Of a stretch of 35,937 nt of DNA, positions 33,851 to 35,937 are shown one piece after another. Source of the stretch: Candidatus Gastranaerophilales bacterium. GTDB lineage: Bacteria > Cyanobacteriota > Vampirovibrionia > Gastranaerophilales > Gastranaerophilaceae. The notes beneath the pieces are model-generated. The model was given only the letters and a program-made list of their open reading frames with translations, was not told the origin of the DNA and ran no database searches. Each line of letters opens with the position of its first letter. The first letter of the stretch is position 1. A program made the translations under genes and the position numbers. The DNA is taken from NCBI GenBank assembly GCA_944325075.1, contig CALUYU010000021.1, forward strand, positions 1 through 35,937, read 5' to 3'.

Positions 33851-35608
33851 ATGGAAAACCAAGTTGAGACAATCAAATACACCCCGGAGAAGGCAAAACA
33901 AAACGCTCTTGCAAAACTTGATTTAATCCGCAAATGGCAAGAGTTTCGCCGTAAAGCTGTTAACAAACTTCAGGCGGACTATGATTTTGTCAAACTACAT
34001 AACAGCTCAAATTCCTACCTTTTCAGTGTTTTAGGTAAAATCTCACGAGGAAGCCTGCATCGTTGGAAAGCCAGTTTAGACGGGACAGAGGATTACACAA
34101 GATTAATTCCTAATTACAAATACGTTTCTGTGAATGAATACAGAACATGTCTAACAGATGAAGAAATCAAAATACTTATGGGATTGCTCCTGCACCCGAA
34201 TAGAATTTGTATCGGCAAAGCAATCGCACTTACAAAATACAAGCTCAAAGAGCAAGGTCAAAGTTTTATCCCTGCAGATATTACATTTAGACGCTATGCA
34301 AAATGGTTTAAGGACAATAATTACGACAAATGGGTACTTGCTCGAGACGGAGAAAAGGCACTTTCTGACAAGGTCGAGCCTTATATTAAACGAGATGCTA
34401 GCCTGCTTGATGTCGGGGATATTTTAGTCGCAGACGGGCATAAACTGGCGTTTCAAGTGATTAATCCGTTTACGGGCAAGCCTTGTAGAGCAACTTTAGT
34501 CGGATTTTTGGACTGGAAATCAACAGCACTGGTCGGGTATGAAATTATGCTTGAAGAAAATACCCAATGTATTGCAAGTGCACTAAGAAACGCAATAATA
34601 AACCTTGATATGATACCGAAAATTGTCTATCAAGATAACGGCAGAGCATTTAGAGCAAAGTATTTTACAGATGAAAAAGGATTTGGAGAATTAGGCTTTT
34701 ATGGACTCTATGCAAAACTCGGGATTGAAACGGTATTTGCAAGGCCATATAACGCAAGGTCAAAGGTTATTGAGAGGTTCTTTAAAGAATTTCAAGAAGG
34801 ATTTGAAAAACTAATGCCAAGCTATGTCGGCTCATCAATTATCAACAAACCCGCATACTTAAAACGAAACGAAAAATTCCACTCCAACCTGCATAATGAT
34901 TATATTCCCACAATAGAAGAAACAATCAAAATGATTGATATGTGGCTTAAGTTCAAGAACTCTCAACCCTGCACAAATGCACCGAATATGACAATCGCAG
35001 AGGTTTTGGAAAATCGAAATAAACAAAATATTGATAAAAGTTTGCTTGACGACTTGATGCTGGCAACTGAAGTTAAAACAATTCAGCGAAACGGCATAAG
35101 GTTCTTAAACTGCGACTATTTTGACGAAAGACTATACGGGTTGAGAGGAAAAGTTTTAATAAAATACAACCTATTTGATCTAACTAATGTGAAAGTTTTT
35201 ACCCCGAAAGGTGAATACTTATGCACAGCAGAGCGAGTAACCGAAACCCACCCGATGGCAAAGATTTTAGGAACGGTTGAGGATTTAGAGGATTACAAAC
35301 AAAAAATCCAAAAACAACAAAAACTGAAACGAAAAACGATAAACTCGGTTAAAAAATTATTGACTAATGATGAAATAAAACTGATTGAAGCAAGGTCGAA
35401 CCAAGAAGAACTTGAAAATTCTAACAATTTTCAAAAAGAGTTCAAGCCTCATTCAAATGGTGTTCAAAAAATAAACAAAGGAGAAAAGTCTCTCCCAATT
35501 TTCAAAAACAACTCAGAAAAGTATGAATATTTGATAAAACATAAGCCAAGCGACACTTGGATTGCAAAATTTAAACAAACAAAGGAGTATAAACTGTTAT
35601 ATGAATAG
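33851..35608 (+). CDS. Mu-like DDE transposase (MuA-type)
   Basis: A 585 aa transposase from the preferred start. Layout: N-terminal HTH-like region (1-170), DDE catalytic core with Asp195 (VADGHKLAFQ), Asp262 (VYQDNGRAF) and Glu308 (KVIERFFKEF), then a beta-barrel and basic C-terminal region (Mu-transposase C domain, Lys/Gln-rich 480-500). The first spacing, 67 residues, matches phage Mu (Asp269 to Asp336). It binds transposon ends and performs strand transfer. The ATG at 33851 follows AAGGATTTTGAGACA; an in-frame ATG at 33815 is possible but would start inside the inverted repeat. It is followed, 68 bases on, by a MuB-like gene. Confidence 0.9.
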   Translation: MENQVETIKYTPEKAKQNALAKLDLIRKWQEFRRKAVNKLQADYDFVKLHNSSNSYLFSVLGKISRGSLHRWKASLDGTEDYTRLIPNYKYVSVNEYRTCLTDEEIKILMGLLLHPNRICIGKAIALTKYKLKEQGQSFIPADITFRRYAKWFKDNNYDKWVLARDGEKALSDKVEPYIKRDASLLDVGDILVADGHKLAFQVINPFTGKPCRATLVGFLDWKSTALVGYEIMLEENTQCIASALRNAIINLDMIPKIVYQDNGRAFRAKYFTDEKGFGELGFYGLYAKLGIETVFARPYNARSKVIERFFKEFQEGFEKLMPSYVGSSIINKPAYLKRNEKFHSNLHNDYIPTIEETIKMIDMWLKFKNSQPCTNAPNMTIAEVLENRNKQNIDKSLLDDLMLATEVKTIQRNGIRFLNCDYFDERLYGLRGKVLIKYNLFDLTNVKVFTPKGEYLCTAERVTETHPMAKILGTVEDLEDYKQKIQKQQKLKRKTINSVKKLLTNDEIKLIEARSNQEELENSNNFQKEFKPHSNGVQKINKGEKSLPIFKNNSEKYEYLIKHKPSDTWIAKFKQTKEYKLLYE

Positions 35609-35676
35609 CGGATTGCAAGCAGTGGGGCTAAGGCGAAGCCGTACCCGTTTATTGCGAGCAACCAAGAAAGGATAAA

Positions 35677-35937
35677 ATGAAAAAAATCTTTATAAAAACT
35701 CGAAATGTAAGGAATTTTATAGGCTTAGTTGAAGCCCTGAAAAGCAAACCCAAAAACATTCCTAAAATGGGACTTATATATGGCGAGCCGGGGCTTGGAA
35801 AATCTCAAACAGCACTTTGGTTAGCCTGCAAGTATGACGGGATTTATATTCGAGCCTCAAACCTTATGACAAGCAGGTGGCTTGTTGAAGAAATTGTTAG
35901 AGAAATGGACGAACTTCCTCGGTATTTGACCTCGGAC
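35677..35937 (+). CDS. MuB-like AAA ATPase, N-terminal part (cut by window end)
   Basis: The frame is open to the last base, giving 87 residues: MKKIFIKTRNVRNFIGLVEA and on to Walker A in GLIYGEPGLGKSQTALWLAC (GEPGLGKS). This matches the MuB / Tn7 TnsC class of ATP-dependent target-selection activators of MuA-type transposases, with strength from its position directly after MuA. AAAGGATAAA precedes the ATG. The Walker B, sensor and C-terminal regions lie beyond the window. Confidence 0.85.
   Translation, partial: MKKIFIKTRNVRNFIGLVEALKSKPKNIPKMGLIYGEPGLGKSQTALWLACKYDGIYIRASNLMTSRWLVEEIVREMDELPRYLTSD

Larger units (their letters stand above)
33795..35937 (+). mobile_element. Mu-like transposon, left part (continues past window)
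   Basis: Defined by the MuA-type transposase, the following MuB-type ATPase and the candidate terminal TGTCTCAAAA at 33795. The right end is outside the window. The exact left boundary is not proven; it could lie further left, near 32660, if the repeats there belong to the same element. Codon use differs from the AT-rich 234 aa gene next to it. Confidence 0.5.

Overview
The window is AT-rich bacterial DNA. The cell envelope looks diderm (LpxA, a TolC/RND/adaptor efflux set). Two features suggest an uncultured gut lineage related to Cyanobacteria (Candidatus Gastranaerophilales / Melainabacteria, now Vampirovibrionia): a prepilin core reading AFTLAEVLITLGIIGVIAA, and lineage-type hypothetical proteins whose N-termini carry short (N/S)F(K/Q)G motifs. 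This placement is inference; there is no rRNA or marker gene in the window to confirm it.

Layout. (1) 1-11307 is a probable defence island: the end of a RhuM-family protein, then a very AT-rich four-gene minus-strand operon (607 aa, 585 aa coiled-coil, 289 aa, and a 1706 aa helicase with Zn-ribbons and a DUF1998-type C-terminus). The order of three unknown proteins followed by a giant helicase resembles Druantia, but no DruA is present. A divergent pair (84 aa basic protein and DinD) closes the island. (2) 11304-15000 holds lineage-type hypothetical proteins, a DUF2130 protein and two tandem paralogous membrane proteins. (3) 15133-21068 is an efflux operon transcribed adaptor, RND pump, TolC, with a palindrome at its promoter. 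(4) 21235-24255 holds a DUF5131 (phage Gp37/Gp68-type) protein, a small hypothetical protein and adenine deaminase. (5) 24450-25690 has two paralogous small XRE regulators that share a 17-bp palindromic operator at the same distance from the ATG, plus a divergent gene under the same kind of site. (6) 25660-31210 holds a DHA2-type MFS exporter, lpxA, an M29 aminopeptidase and a prepilin gene whose 5' end has been lost, with copies of a hairpin repeat and a ~135-bp dispersed repeat between them. (7) 31390-32575 has two tiny genes, then an intact tRNA-Ile(GAU) preceded by two identical 141-bp tandem units, each with a tRNA promoter region and a rearranged tRNA-like sequence. (8) 32600-35937 is the start of a Mu-like transposon (MuA-type DDE transposase, then a MuB-type ATPase cut by the window end). 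Upstream lie short repeated sites that may be transposase or regulator binding sites, and an unrecognised 234 aa gene.

The most unusual signals are the tRNA-like tandem array beside tRNA-Ile, the Druantia-like operon without DruA, the XRE operator system, and the repeat arrays upstream of the Mu-like transposase. All calls come from reading the sequence and recalling protein families; no database search was run.
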